This document shows, in pieces, positions 1 through 10,430 of a stretch of 64,000 nucleotides of DNA. This stretch comes from Allium sativum. Lineage: Eukaryota > Streptophyta > Magnoliopsida > Asparagales > Amaryllidaceae. Positions within the stretch are counted from its first letter, which is position 1; the number at the start of each line of letters is the position of its first letter. A program made the position numbers and the translations under genes. The stretch covers positions 323,549,956 through 323,613,955 of the forward strand of contig CM060922.1 of assembly GCA_030737875.1 (NCBI GenBank), given 5' to 3'. The notes beneath the pieces were generated by a model, which did not search any database, was not told the origin of the DNA, and saw nothing but the letters and a program-made list of their open reading frames with translations.

Positions 1-1193
1 GCACCTCTCGTACTAGTATCCCTACCCGTGTCATGTGTTAACCATGAATGTCCCTTGCCCCATGTCATGAAATGGTCCATGTCAACCTAATATATAGCAT
101 ATGTAGGTTTTCCCAACTCGTATGTTTCTCTCCATGTGTAAGTTCAGCCCTTTGCCATAGGCCATACGGGCTTTCCCATGTAAACGTTTTATCCTTGAAG
201 TTGTTTTGGACTGCAACCCTTGATCTAGTTGTGTTTCCCTACCATGAACTATCGCGCGTCCACTTAGGATTTATGCCACCCAGGGCCGCTAGGGATTATG
301 CTACCTAATGAACGTTTCCGTGTCTCGGTTTGGGCTTTGGCCACCTAGGACCACTAGGGATTACGCCACCCGTCAACCGCGCCCTTGATCCCACGTATGT
401 ATCGTGAATCGTTTTCCATGTCTAGATGCACATGTTCCACAATGTGCCATCTGAATTCCGTGCCAGGGCAAACCAAGAAATATGGAACTCGGTCGGGAGC
501 TTTAAGTCGTCTGCTGATGCAGATACCAAGGTCTGTTTTTGTACCCGTGGCTATGGTCCCACGTGACCCCTCCCTCAACTAGTGAAAGGCAACCCACGAA
601 AAATCATGTATGAGAACCACTCCCCGGCCCCACTATAGCCCACTTTCCTATGGGCCAACCTCACCCATGACTCGATAGCAAGCGCATGGTCTGTTGGGGG
701 TTCTCTGCCTTTCCGTACGTACACGATTGACTAAAGATGGTAGGTAGTCGGCGATGTGCTATCCAGGGCAAAAACCAAGAATCGTCGACTCCACGCTAAT
801 CCATCCCAGTCTTTAGGTCACTCGCATAGCAACCAAAGCATACTCTTGGTCCTTCTAACGCAGACCTTAACCTCTCATGGGCCTAGTATAATTACCTGGC
901 AGCCCACAGAGGGATCCCAAGAATATCCTCTCGTCCCCCGAAGCTTCCACTTCGGCACCCAGTGCGCTGGAGCTTTTATCCAAGTCAGATAACTTGCTCC
1001 TCCTCGTATACTAAGCGATGACCTACCGTATCAGGTTACTCATCGCTTTGTGAATTAATCCTATGTCCTTAGCTAAGAATTATTACTTAGTTACCCTTAA
1101 CTAAGGTTTACCACTTAGCTTCCTTTCCCGTTGTCCTTGATTAACCACGATTCTATACCTAGTTCCTCTAACTAGGGTTTGTCTTATTGGGTT

Positions 1194-1915
1194 AAGTGTT
1201 ATCATTCAAGTCCATGCCTTAACCCGCCCACGAATCACGTCAAGATTGGCTAAGTATTTAAGTTCAAGACTTAGCCCTACAAGTTGGTTAAGTGTACCCA
1301 GAGGCTCATGACTTAACCCTATCCTCTAATCGTACTACAATGGTTAAGTATATTCTAAAAAGGTCTTGTGACTTAACCTTATCAGGTCCGCGTATTAGAT
1401 TGGTTAAGTGTAGGTTACTTAACCCCATCAAATCATCATGTATAATTGGTTAAGTATAAGTTGCTTAACCCCATTAAATTATCACGTTAAGTTGGTTAAG
1501 TATTGGTTACTTAACCTCATTGAATTACCAAGTTTAAGTTGGTTAAGTGTTTAACTTAACCCCATCGAATTACCGTGTTTAGATTAGTTAAGTGTGGATT
1601 ACTTAACCCCATCTAATTACCGTGTTTAGATTAGTTAAGTGTGGATTACTTAACCCCATCTAATTACCATGGTTAGATTAGTTAAGCGTCAATTACTTAA
1701 TCCCATCTAATTACCGTGTTTAGATTAGTTAAGTCTTAATTACTTAACCCCATCTAATTACCAAGTCGGATTAGTTAAGTGTAAATTACTTAACCTCATC
1801 CCCTAATCATCTTGCATGGTTAAGTGTCATTAAGAAATCAAGTCCGGTCCCACTTAACCTACCCATTCGTGTCATATCGGTTAAGTGTCATTAGTCAAAT
1901 TTACTTAACCTTATC
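1194..1915. repeat. Palindrome-bearing ~47-bp repeats in A left LTR
   Basis: A series of imperfect repeats, each containing GTTAAGT followed some bases later by ACTTAAC, so each unit can fold on itself. From 1574 to about 1808 there are five near-exact units with a period of 47 (starts 1574, 1621, 1668, 1715, 1762). Flanking units are more diverged. The same block occurs at 7568-8289. The block is followed by the palindrome GCATTAAT-TTA-ATTAATGC (1921-1939). Confidence 0.85.
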
Positions 1916-1956
1916 ATGTGGCATTAATTTAATTAATGCACCCTCAACCTCTCACA

Positions 1957-2136
1957 TTAGACCTTGTTGTGGTTACTAGTTAAGCCGGGCGGGTCCGGGT
2001 AGATTTACACCACAACCTAGTCTAACCTCGGGTCTTAAGCGCGACATGACCAACTTCTCACATTGGATCCTATTGTTTGTAGCTACTAGTTAAGCCGGGC
2101 GGGTCCGGGTAGATTTATGCTACAAACTCAACCCAA
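1957..2136. repeat. Duplicated dyad module, A left LTR
   Basis: Two adjacent inverted-repeat units, each introduced by TCTCACATT. Unit 1 (1957-2025) has arms TTAGACCTTGTTGTGGT and ACCACAACCTAGTCTAA. Unit 2 (2062-2136) has arms containing TTGTTTGTAGC and GCTACAAACTCAACCCAA. Both loops contain AAGCCGGGCGGGTCCGGGTAG. The same two-unit structure recurs in the LTRs of B and C with diverged arms. Function unknown. Confidence 0.8.
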
Positions 2137-3360
2137 CCTCGAGTTGGCCACTTCCATGTTTGGTCTAGTGTTATATTACACTTACAACCCATACGTGTCT
2201 AATTTCAAGTCCCAAGTTTACCCCACGTGTCATGCCCCCATTTTGGTTCAACTTACATGTCGTGTTCACATGTAACCTCAAGTCAAGTTTTCATGTCATA
2301 TTCAAGTCAAGATTTCGCGTCATGTTCATGTTTATCTAACTACCCCAAAGTCGTGTTTTCCAACGCAAGCAAAAGCGAGTCAACATAGTAAGGATACTAC
2401 GTCACATATTGGCCTCAAAACATGCATGATGCCAAAAAGGGATTGGCTTCCACATGCACAACCTTGGCCAAAAACATGCATAGTGTCATAAGGTGATTTG
2501 GCCACAAACATGCATAGTATCTCAAGGGGATTTGGCCACAAACATGCATAGCATAAAAGGGGATTAATTGCATAAGTGTTCATGTCATAAACCTATCATG
2601 AAGGGATGAACATGCCCATGTTACTCATGTGATAAAAAGGTAAACTTGCATATTATCATAAGGGGTTTCGGGTTCATATACTTGCATAGCCTCAAAGTCA
2701 CATTCATGCACATGTTTCATGAGTCAAAGTGGGTTCAAGTGTGCATGCTAACATACCACAAGCAAAGGTCCAATCTTGCATGGCAAACTAGGTCCAATGT
2801 AACATGAATAGCATGGTTTAGTCGCTACAACATAACCCAAAGTCATATGTTCATGCTAAAGGGGCAAACTAGGTTCCCATAGGCTAACATACTCATGTTA
2901 CTTTGCATTTTATCCCATGTCACATCAAGATCATCGTTTAAATCTACAAGTAGCTAGAACTTACATAGCGTGGCAAGAGGACTAGGAGCATGAATCGTTT
3001 TGACGAAGAAAGGTGGCTCCTTTGATGAAGATCCGTCATGAGACTCGCATAGCAACGTTGATTTTGCCTCTATTTGGTGTAGCAAGCTTGCACCTTTTGA
3101 TTTGAACCCGATTTGAATGCATAGGCTCTAGGGATTGGAGATGGAGGCCATGATCAAAATTGATTTTGGCAGCACTTAGTTGCTAGGTTTGATTTTTAGG
3201 GATTTAGGTTAGGTTTAGGGTCTTTTTACAGAGATTAGGATAGTTTTAGGCCCTTAGATTAACCCTAGGATAGATCTGAACCATCAAACCACGTCAGAAG
3301 CTTCCAGAACAAGACCAGGGACCAGTGCAGGTGCACCAAGCCAGGAATGCTCGTCTGAGC

Positions 3361-3440
3361 CAAGTCGACAGCCAAGTCGACAGGGCTGTCGACTTGGTCA
3401 GACCAAGTCGACTCCCAAGTCGACAGGGCTGTCGACTTGG
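3361..3440. repeat. GTCGAC palindrome cluster, A left LTR
   Basis: Dense inverted copies of CAAGTCGAC and GTCGACTTGG, able to form alternative hairpins. It lies in U3 about 280-360 bases from the LTR outer end on the element's own strand. Matching clusters occur at 9735-9814 and in the B, C and D LTRs. Confidence 0.85.
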
Positions 3441-3718
3441 GTACTGTGGCGGGAATTTTTCCCGCCTGGCCCAACTGGCCCAATTTTCCAAATTCAAGTT
3501 TGAATTTGAAATCTGCTTTTACTTAGAAATTTTCTGAAAACTTCGTTGGGCCCTAACCGGGTCATACGGACTCCGATTTTCGAAAACTCGGACTCTATTT
3601 CGCGTATTTTTCCGAGACGAACGCAATGGCATAGCCCATTTCGCTTGATTCAGAATTTAAAATTAAATTCTGCCTTGATTCTCGTCTTAATCATATTATC
3701 GAAATACGGGTTGTTACA

Positions 3719-3733
3719 TTCTCCCCACCTTTT
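3719..3733 (-). other. Polypurine tract of element A
   Basis: On the minus strand this reads AAAAGGTGGGGAGAA directly before the LTR start TGTAACAACCC, the expected position of the plus-strand primer in an LTR element. The related tract in B (27718-27732) is AAGGAGGGGAGAA. The sequence from here to about 4315 is the 3' untranslated segment and holds short CTTGCAACCA-type repeats near 4140-4165 but no gene. Confidence 0.8.
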
Positions 3734-4315
3734 AGGATTTCGTCCCCGAAATCTCCAAGTTAGGAAGAACATATCCTACCCATTCATCATCCATCTACTC
3801 AAAACATCATCCACAAGCAACCATTGTCCTTAGATGATTTCTAATGCTGTATGAATATATGCAAAACGTGTGTGTACATGTTCCTTAGCTAATGCTAATG
3901 ATCAGGCCTGAATAATTTTTCTAATGCAAAAATATGCATAGTGCCATGAATCCAACATGTATGCAAATAGTCCTAGTCATATAGATACTATATGCGTGCA
4001 CAACCATTCATTCATATGCAACATCCACATGACAACACATTCAATTTTATCCATAAAGAAGTATAAATGCTCGTGCATATGCAACATGAAGCGTGATCGC
4101 GTCAATCTAGTATCTAACGTGTATTCGTGCATCCACGAGCAACCACTTGCAACCATTTGCAACCATATCAATCATAACATGTCTCAAATACATGTTTACA
4201 TCCATAACGTTCTACCTAAGGTTCCCTGAAACAGGGTCGAGAAGATAAACAAGACAAACTCCTTATGGGGTTTGTAACAGAAAATAGGACCAAGAGGATG
4301 TCCACAAAAGATAGC

Positions 4316-5250
4316 CTACAAGTAAGCTCTACAGAAAACAGGGATCAAGGATATACTCCCAAAAAGAGATATCATGCGCGTATCTAGTCTTTGACCATCA
4401 AAGTCGTACATCCTTGAGCTCAACTCCATTGTGCCTTGACCGTCTTTTAACTTCGCGATTTCGTAGCTTCTTATTTCCTGTTTCCCATAACATGAGCTGG
4501 AACTCATTTCTTTGTCGCCTCTCGTTCCCCTCGCACACTTAGCGCAAACATGACTGCGTACTCATGATCTCATGCAAGCTTTCCAAAATTCACTAGTGAA
4601 TCTCGGACCTCGTACCATAAGGTATTCCACGTAGTAGAACTTTCTCTTGAAAGTAAACAGATGCCAACTGGGTAATCAAGTGCACTTACTAGGGTGATTT
4701 CCATAACCCATGCATAAGTGAAATAAACCATCCTTCTTATCGGCGAACACCACTCGATCGGGCTTCAAATTTCCAATAAAGGTATCAAGGGATTCAAGGT
4801 AACTAATCATGACCGAACCCAAAAGGTTCCACGAGACTTCGAGGGTATTACCAAGGCTAGTCAAGAGTCTAACTACCCTTCTATCAAAACCGAGAGTGGC
4901 ACCCCTTACTGGATAACCACTTCATCCCTAGAATCAATCCATAACCGAGGCATGTCATTCTCAAATCCAAAACAAGTCATGAATAAATGGACCGATTCTC
5001 CACAGGACTTGAGACAAAAATGGGATTCTCTATTTCGCTAGTACTTAAGGTGCAGAGACTCAACTATCGAAGCAGACTTAAATGATACGATGATCAAACC
5101 AAAGTCCTAACGGGATGATAGAGAAGAAAAGCTAAACCTTTAACAAGATCGTTACCCTCCTTCCGAGGTACCCTAGAAATGAGAGCATACTACTGCCCTC
5201 CCGATGATCTTGTCCTTGTCCCATGATACTTAACTATCCGCCCCGTTTCA
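4316..5250 (-). pseudogene. Gag-pol wreck of element A
   Basis: Minus-strand fragments in gag-to-pol order from right to left. About 5130-5230 resembles the gag/protease linker. About 4880-5120 matches the end of the aspartic protease domain, where the LILGM motif is still visible. The 62-codon frame 4676-4864 begins like the protease/RT linker (LGNTLEVSW, YLESLD) and then passes directly to the RT motif region (FADKKDGLFHLC), so about 80 residues between these blocks in B are missing. 4316-4507 resembles the chromodomain-side tail. RT palm, RNase H and integrase cannot be found. Several stops and frameshifts rule out function. The alignment to B is by eye. Confidence 0.7.
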
Positions 5251-5657
5251 CCATGCCAAAGGTACTCTCTCGTCATGGGTTTCATTGTTCATCTTTTTCT
5301 CTCATTCTGGGTTGAGCCATACCAACAAGTTGCTCATCCTTAAACTCGTATCCTTTACCCTTGCTCTTTATTATCCTTTCTTGTAACACGGCAATGGGTC
5401 TCTCGAGAACCACCTCCATCGTACGGGAAACACCTATGTGGCTAGACAAAGATTAGTCACAGTGAGAACTACTGTGACCACAGATGGAGGAAAGAAAGGA
5501 AACGAGATTTAATCAAGGAATCAAAGGATGGTGCTAATGGCTTTTGGGGAATAGCCTTTTTAAAACAAACTTTTCTTGAAGAATGCTTCTTTATAAACGG
5601 TTTTCCAAATAGTTTTCAGAAGGTTTTAAAAACTTTTGCCCAATCTGGTAACCTTCT
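5251..5657 (-). other. Element A gag remnant and leader, no readable gene
   Basis: This should contain the gag amino part and the leader. I could not read a convincing gag protein. The part near the PBS (5520-5650) resembles the leaders of B and C, including GGCTTTTGGGGAATAGCC. An inverted repeat TCACAGT...ACTGTGA lies near 5458-5480. Confidence 0.5.
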
Positions 5658-5669
5658 GCTCTGATACCA
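5658..5669 (-). other. Primer-binding site, element A (tRNA-iMet)
   Basis: The minus strand reads TGGTATCAGAGC, complementary to the 3' end of plant initiator tRNA-Met, two bases inside the LTR boundary at 5672. This fixes the element's orientation as minus. Confidence 0.92.
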
Positions 5670-6067
5670 AATGTAACACCCCGCCTCCGCTAGGGTCACT
5701 CGCAAAGGAATGCACTAGCTTTAGAGGGGCATTATTGGTAAACATGCACAGAAGTATCACAAGACAGAACATATAAAATGGTGGAAGTAAAATCGAACTT
5801 TCATAAACATTAATAATTAAGGTCTAAAGCCTTTTACATCAGAGTACATCAAAACCTGTCTTGCAATAATAAAGAAGCATATAAACCTTTTAATAAATTA
5901 TTCCCCAAAATAAAGCGGTGAAGCAGCCATAGCCAAGAGAAGACCAAGCTATACATCAAGCTATACATGATGACCTTCAAGCATAAGAGGCCCGAACTAA
6001 ACAACATCATTTCCTCCCTGGAACCTGGGGGGGAAACGGAAGACAAAGAGGCGAAAGAAAACGGGGT

Positions 6068-6082
6068 CAGTCATAAAGACTG
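6068..6082 (-). other. Conserved LTR hairpin, element A
   Basis: CAGTC-ATAAA-GACTG, a five-base-pair stem with a five-base loop. Homologous hairpins occur at the same place in B, C and D, with paired changes in C. On the minus strand it lies just upstream of a C-tract ending AGGT (6024-6035 region). Confidence 0.7.
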
Positions 6083-7567
6083 GTAAGTCCTATCTACTCC
6101 CAGTATAAAAACAGGTAAAGGTAACATGACATGCATAAACTGAAAGTAAACATAAGGATGACTACAAGATAGATAAACTAAACCAGGGTAACTGGCTGAA
6201 CTACTGTAGCAAGGTAAACTAAGATATCGTGATAAACTATGGTGTCGTGATAAATCAAGGTATCACATCGTCAGGTTTCTATCAAGTATACTATCCCAAG
6301 GTATCTATCCTGTCTAACATCCCCCGGTGTCTATTATGTATATTTTTCCTGGTTCTAACATGTATATTTGCTCTGCACCTCTCGTACTAATATCCCTACC
6401 CGCGTCATGTGTTAACCATGAATGTCCCTTGCCCCATGTCATGAAATGGTCCATGTCAACCTAATATATAGCATATGTAGGTTTTCCCAACTCGTATGTT
6501 TCTCTCCATGTGTAAGTTCAGTCCTTTGCCATAGGCCATACGGGCTTTCCCATGTAAACGTTTTATCCTTGAAGTTGTTTTGGACTGCAACCCTTGATCT
6601 AGTTGTGTTTCCCTACCATGAACTATCGCGCGTCCACTTAGGATTTATGCCACCCAGGGCCGCTAGGGATTATGCTACCTAATGAACGTTTCCGTGTCTC
6701 GGTTTGGGCTTTGGCCACCTAGGACCACTAGGGATTACGCCACCCGTCAACCGCGCCCTTGATCCCACGTATGTATCGTGAATCGTTTTCCATGTCTAGA
6801 TGCACATGTTCCACAATGTGCCATCCGAGTTCCGTGCCAGGGCAAACCAAAAAATATGGAACTCGGTCGGGAGCTTTAAGTCGTCTACTGATGCAGATAC
6901 CAAGGTCTGTTTTTGTACCCGTGGCTATGGTCCCACGTGACCCCTCCCTCAACTAGTGAAAGGCAACCCACGAAAAATCATGTATGAGAACCACTCCCCG
7001 GCCCCACTATAGCCCACTTTCCTACGGGCCAACCTCACCCATGACTCGATAGCAAGCGCATGGTCTGTTGGGGGCTCTCTGCCTTTCCGTACGTACACGA
7101 TTGACTAAAGATGGTAGGTAGTCGGCGATGTGCTATCCAGGGCAAAAACCAAGAATCGTCGACTCCACGCTAATCCATCCCAGTCTTTAGGTCGCTCGCA
7201 TAGCAACCAAGGCATACTCTTGGTCCTTCTAACGCAGACCTTAACCTCTCATGGGCCTAGTATAATTACCTGGCAGCCCACAGAGGGATCCCAAGAATAT
7301 CCTCTCGTCCCCCGAAGCTTCCACTTCGGCACCCAGTGCGCTGGAGCTTTTATCCAAGTCAGATAACTTGCTCCTCCTCGTATACTAAGCGATGACCTAC
7401 CGTATCAGGTTACTCATCGCTTTGTGAATTAATCCTATGTCCTTAGCTAAGAATTATTACTTAGTTACCCTTAACTAAGGTTTACCACTTAGCTTCCTTT
7501 CCCGTTGTCCTTGATTAACCACGATTCTATACCTAGTTCCTCTAACTAGGGTTTGTCTTATTGGGTT

Positions 7568-8289
7568 AAGTGTTATCATTCAAGTCCATGCCTTAACCCG
7601 CCCACGAATCACGTCAAGATTGGCTAAGTATTTAAGTTCAAGACTTAGCCCTACAAGTTGGTTAAGTGTACCCAGAGGCTCATGACTTAACCCTATCCTC
7701 TAATCGTACTACAATGGTTAAGTATATTCTAAAAAGGTCTTGTGACTTAACCTTATCAGGTCCACGTATTAGATTGGTTAAGTGTAGGTTACTTAACCCC
7801 ATCAAATCATCATGTATAATTGGTTAAGTATAAGTTGCTTAACCCCATTAAATTATCACGTTAAGTTGGTTAAGTATTGGTTACTTAACCTCATTGAATT
7901 ACCAAGTTTAAGTTGGTTAAGTGTTTAACTTAACCCCATCGAATTACCGTGTTTAGATTAGTTAAGTGTGGATTACTTAACCCCATCTAATTACCGTGTT
8001 TAGATTAGTTAAGTGTGGATTACTTAACCCCATCTAATTACCGTGGTTAGATTAGTTAAGCGTCAATTACTTAATCCCATCTAATTACCGTGTTTAGATT
8101 AGTTAAGTCTTAATTACTTAACCCCATCTAATTACCAAGTCAGATTAGTTAAGTGTAAATTACTTAACCTCATCCCCTAATCATCTTGCATGGTTAAGTG
8201 TCATTAAGAAATCAAGTCCGGTCCCACTTAACCTACCCATTCGTGTCATATCGGTTAAGTGTCATTAGTCAAATTTACTTAACCTTATC
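7568..8289. repeat. Palindrome-bearing ~47-bp repeats in A right LTR
   Basis: The right-LTR copy of the block at 1194-1915, same length and order, with only isolated substitutions. Repeat number has not changed since insertion, unlike the tandem array in element B. Confidence 0.85.
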
Positions 8290-8330
8290 ATGTGGCATTA
8301 ATTTAATTAATGCACCCTCAACCTCTCACA

Positions 8331-8510
8331 TTAGACCTTGTTGTGGTTACTAGTTAAGCCGGGCGGGTCCGGGTAGATTTACACCACAACCTAGTCTAAC
8401 CTCGGGTCTTAAGCGCGACATGACCAACTTCTCACATTGGATCCTATTGTTTGTAGCTACTAGTTAAGCCGGGCGGGTCCGGGTAGATTTATGCTACAAA
8501 CTCAACCCAA
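8331..8510. repeat. Duplicated dyad module, A right LTR
   Basis: Identical in structure to 1957-2136. Arms TTAGACC.../...GTCTAA and TTGTTTGTAGC.../GCTACAAACTC, with GC-rich loops containing CCGGGCGGGTCCGGG. Confidence 0.8.
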
Positions 8511-9595
8511 CCTCGAGTTGGCCACTTCCATGTTTGGTCTAGTGTTATATTACACTTACAACCCATACGTGTCTAATTTCAAGTCCCAAGTTTACCCCAC
8601 GTGTCATGCCCCCATTTTGGTTCAACTTACATGTCGTGTTCACATGTAACCTCAAGTCAAGTTTTCATGTCATATTCAAGTCAAGATTTCGCGTCATGTT
8701 CATGTTTATCTAACTACCCCAAAGTCGTGTTTTCCAACGCAAGCAAAAGCGAGTCAACATAGTAAGGATACTACGTCACATATTGGCCTCAAAACATGCA
8801 TGATGCCAAAAAGGGATTGGCTTCCACATGCACAACCTTGGCCAAAAACATGCATAGTGTCATAAGGTGATTTGGCCACAAACATGCATAGTATCTCAAG
8901 GGGATTTGGCCACAAACATGCATAGCATAAAAGGGGATTAATTGCATAAGTGTTCATGTCATAAACCTATCATGAAGGGATGAACATGCCCATGTTACTC
9001 ATGTGATAAAAAGGTAAACTTGCATATTATCATAAGGGGTTTCGGGTTCATATACTTGCATAGCCTCAAAGTCACATTCATGCACATGTTTCATGAGTCA
9101 AAGTGGTTTCAAGTGTGCATGCTAACATACCACAAGCAAAGGTCCAATCTTGCATGACAAACTAGGTCCAATGTAACATGAATAGCATGGTTTAGTCGCT
9201 ACAACATAACCCAAAGTCATATGTTCATGCTAAAGGGGCAAACTAGGTTCCCATAGGCTAACATACTCATGTTACTTTGCATTTTATCCCATGTCACATC
9301 AAGATCATCGTTTAAATCTACAAGTAGCTAGAACTTACATAGCGTGGCAAGAGGACTAGGAGCATGAATCGTTTTGACGAAGAAAGGTGGCTCCTTTGAT
9401 GAAGATCCGTCATGAAAATCGCATAGCAACGTTGATTTTGCCTCTATTTGGTGTAGCAAGCTTGCACCTTTTGATTTGAACCCGATTTGAATGCATAGGC
9501 TCTAGGGATTGGAGATGGAGGCCATGATCAAAATTGATTTTGGCAGCACTTAGTTGCTAGGTTTGATTTTTAGGGATTTAGGTTAGGTTTAGGGT

Positions 9596-9606
9596 CTTTT
9601 TATAGA
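9596..9606 (-). promoter_or_regulatory. TATA-like box, element A 5' LTR
   Basis: The minus strand reads CTCTATAAAAG, followed after roughly 3.5 kb by the PBS. It is in the LTR that would drive element transcription. The left LTR copy has a substitution in this box. B and C have CTATAAAT-type boxes at the corresponding place. Confidence 0.55.
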
Positions 9607-9734
9607 GATTAGGATAGTTTTAGGCCCTTAGATTAACCCTAGGATAGATCTGAACCATCAAACCACGTCAGAAGCTTCCAGAACAAGACCAAGGACCAGT
9701 GCAGGTGCACCAAGCCAGGAATGCTCGTATGAGC

Positions 9735-9814
9735 CAAGTCGACAGCCAAGTCGACAGGGCTGTCGACTTGGTCAGACCAAGTCGACTCCCAAGTCGACAG
9801 GGCTGTCGACTTGG
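9735..9814. repeat. GTCGAC palindrome cluster, A right LTR
   Basis: Same as 3361-3440: alternating CAAGTCGAC and GTCGACTTGG motifs giving nested inverted repeats. Confidence 0.85.
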
Positions 9815-10092
9815 GTACTGTGGCGGGAATTTTTCCCGCCTGGCCCAACTGGCCCAATTTTCCAAATTCAAGTTTGAATTTGAAATCTGCTTTTACTTAG
9901 AAATTTTCTAAAAACTTCGTTGGGCCCTAACCGGGTCATACGGACTCCGATTTTCGAAAACTCGGACTCTATTTCGCGTATTTTTCCGAGACGAAAGCAA
10001 TGGCATAGCCGATTTCGCTTGATTCAGAATTTAAAATTAAATTCTGCCTTGATTCTCGTCTTAATCATGTTATCGAAATACGGGTTGTTACA

Positions 10093-10430
10093 CCATGCCT
10101 CAATGGCTGATTGATGGAGATGAGAAGAAGTCCTTTGGTATGGATGAGGGAAGATGGAAGAAGAAGATGATTGTTTTCGCTCGCCAATGCCTTGATGTTT
10201 TGGTTCATGTTTCAGATAGGGATCTTCACGTTAATGATGCTTAAGGGATCCAGGTGATCAGAGAAGGAGCTCAGGTCAAGAGATTGACAAGTGTCGATTT
10301 GAAAAATCTACAAGATGAAGATCTTTATGGTATTACAAACGCTTTTGAGACCTTAGTTTTGCATGGTGCACCTCAGGTGGAAGATGTATCTTTGCAGGCG
10401 GTGAGTTGTGTTTATAATGATTTTGATTGA
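10093..10430 (+). pseudogene. Coding-like relic of unknown family
   Basis: Immediately right of element A, the plus strand reads as an open frame from ATGCCTCAATGG (about 10095). It gives an acidic/basic, codon-like composition (starting MPQWLIDGDEKKSFGMDEG) for about 49 codons, then a stop near 10242. The same frame stays open again to about 10430 (VKRLTSVDLKNLQDEDLYG is readable). I do not recognise the family. It may be a transposase or host gene fragment into which element A inserted, since A ends exactly here. The call rests on composition and frame continuity only. Confidence 0.35.

Larger units (their letters stand above)
1..3718 (-). repeat. Element A 3' LTR (left copy, partial)
   Basis: This aligns without gaps to 6375-10092, both being 3718 bases, and ends GGGTTGTTACA. 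Window base 1 corresponds to LTR base 704 of the complete copy on the plus-strand reading. I counted about 25 substitutions by eye. One of them changes the TATA-like sequence (3221-3233 reads with C where the right copy has T). The small open frames in this LTR recur at the same places in the other copy, resemble no protein and are not annotated as genes. Confidence 0.93.
1..10092 (-). mobile_element. Element A: non-autonomous Ty3/Gypsy (Tekay/Del-like), left LTR cut by window edge
   Basis: A pair of long direct repeats (1-3718 and 5672-10092) brackets 1953 bases of broken gag-pol. The orientation is minus because the primer-binding site lies against the right LTR (5658-5669) and the purine tract against the left one (3719-3733, read on the minus strand). 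Coding capacity is essentially lost, while the LTRs are unusually long (4421 bp) and nearly identical, which resembles a large retrotransposon derivative (LARD). Full length would be about 10.8 kb if the missing 703 bases of the left LTR lie just outside the window. It presumably depends on proteins from a relative such as B; that is inference. The right flank starts CCATG, the predicted target duplication, which cannot be tested here because the left flank is missing. Confidence 0.9.
5672..10092 (-). repeat. Element A 5' LTR (right copy, complete)
   Basis: 4421 bp, TGTAACACCCCGCC...GGGTTGTTACA as read on the plus strand. It carries R/U5-side signals (hairpin 6068-6082, G/C tract 6024-6035), the palindromic repeat block (7568-8289), the duplicated dyad module (8331-8510), a TATA-like box (9596-9606, minus) and the GTCGAC cluster (9735-9814). 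It contains no protein gene that I can support. Confidence 0.93.

Noticed and set aside
48..992. Four open frames repeated 6374 bases further on
   Set aside because: They lie in A's LTR, have no homology that I recognise, and overlap on both strands. Conservation is due to recent LTR duplication.
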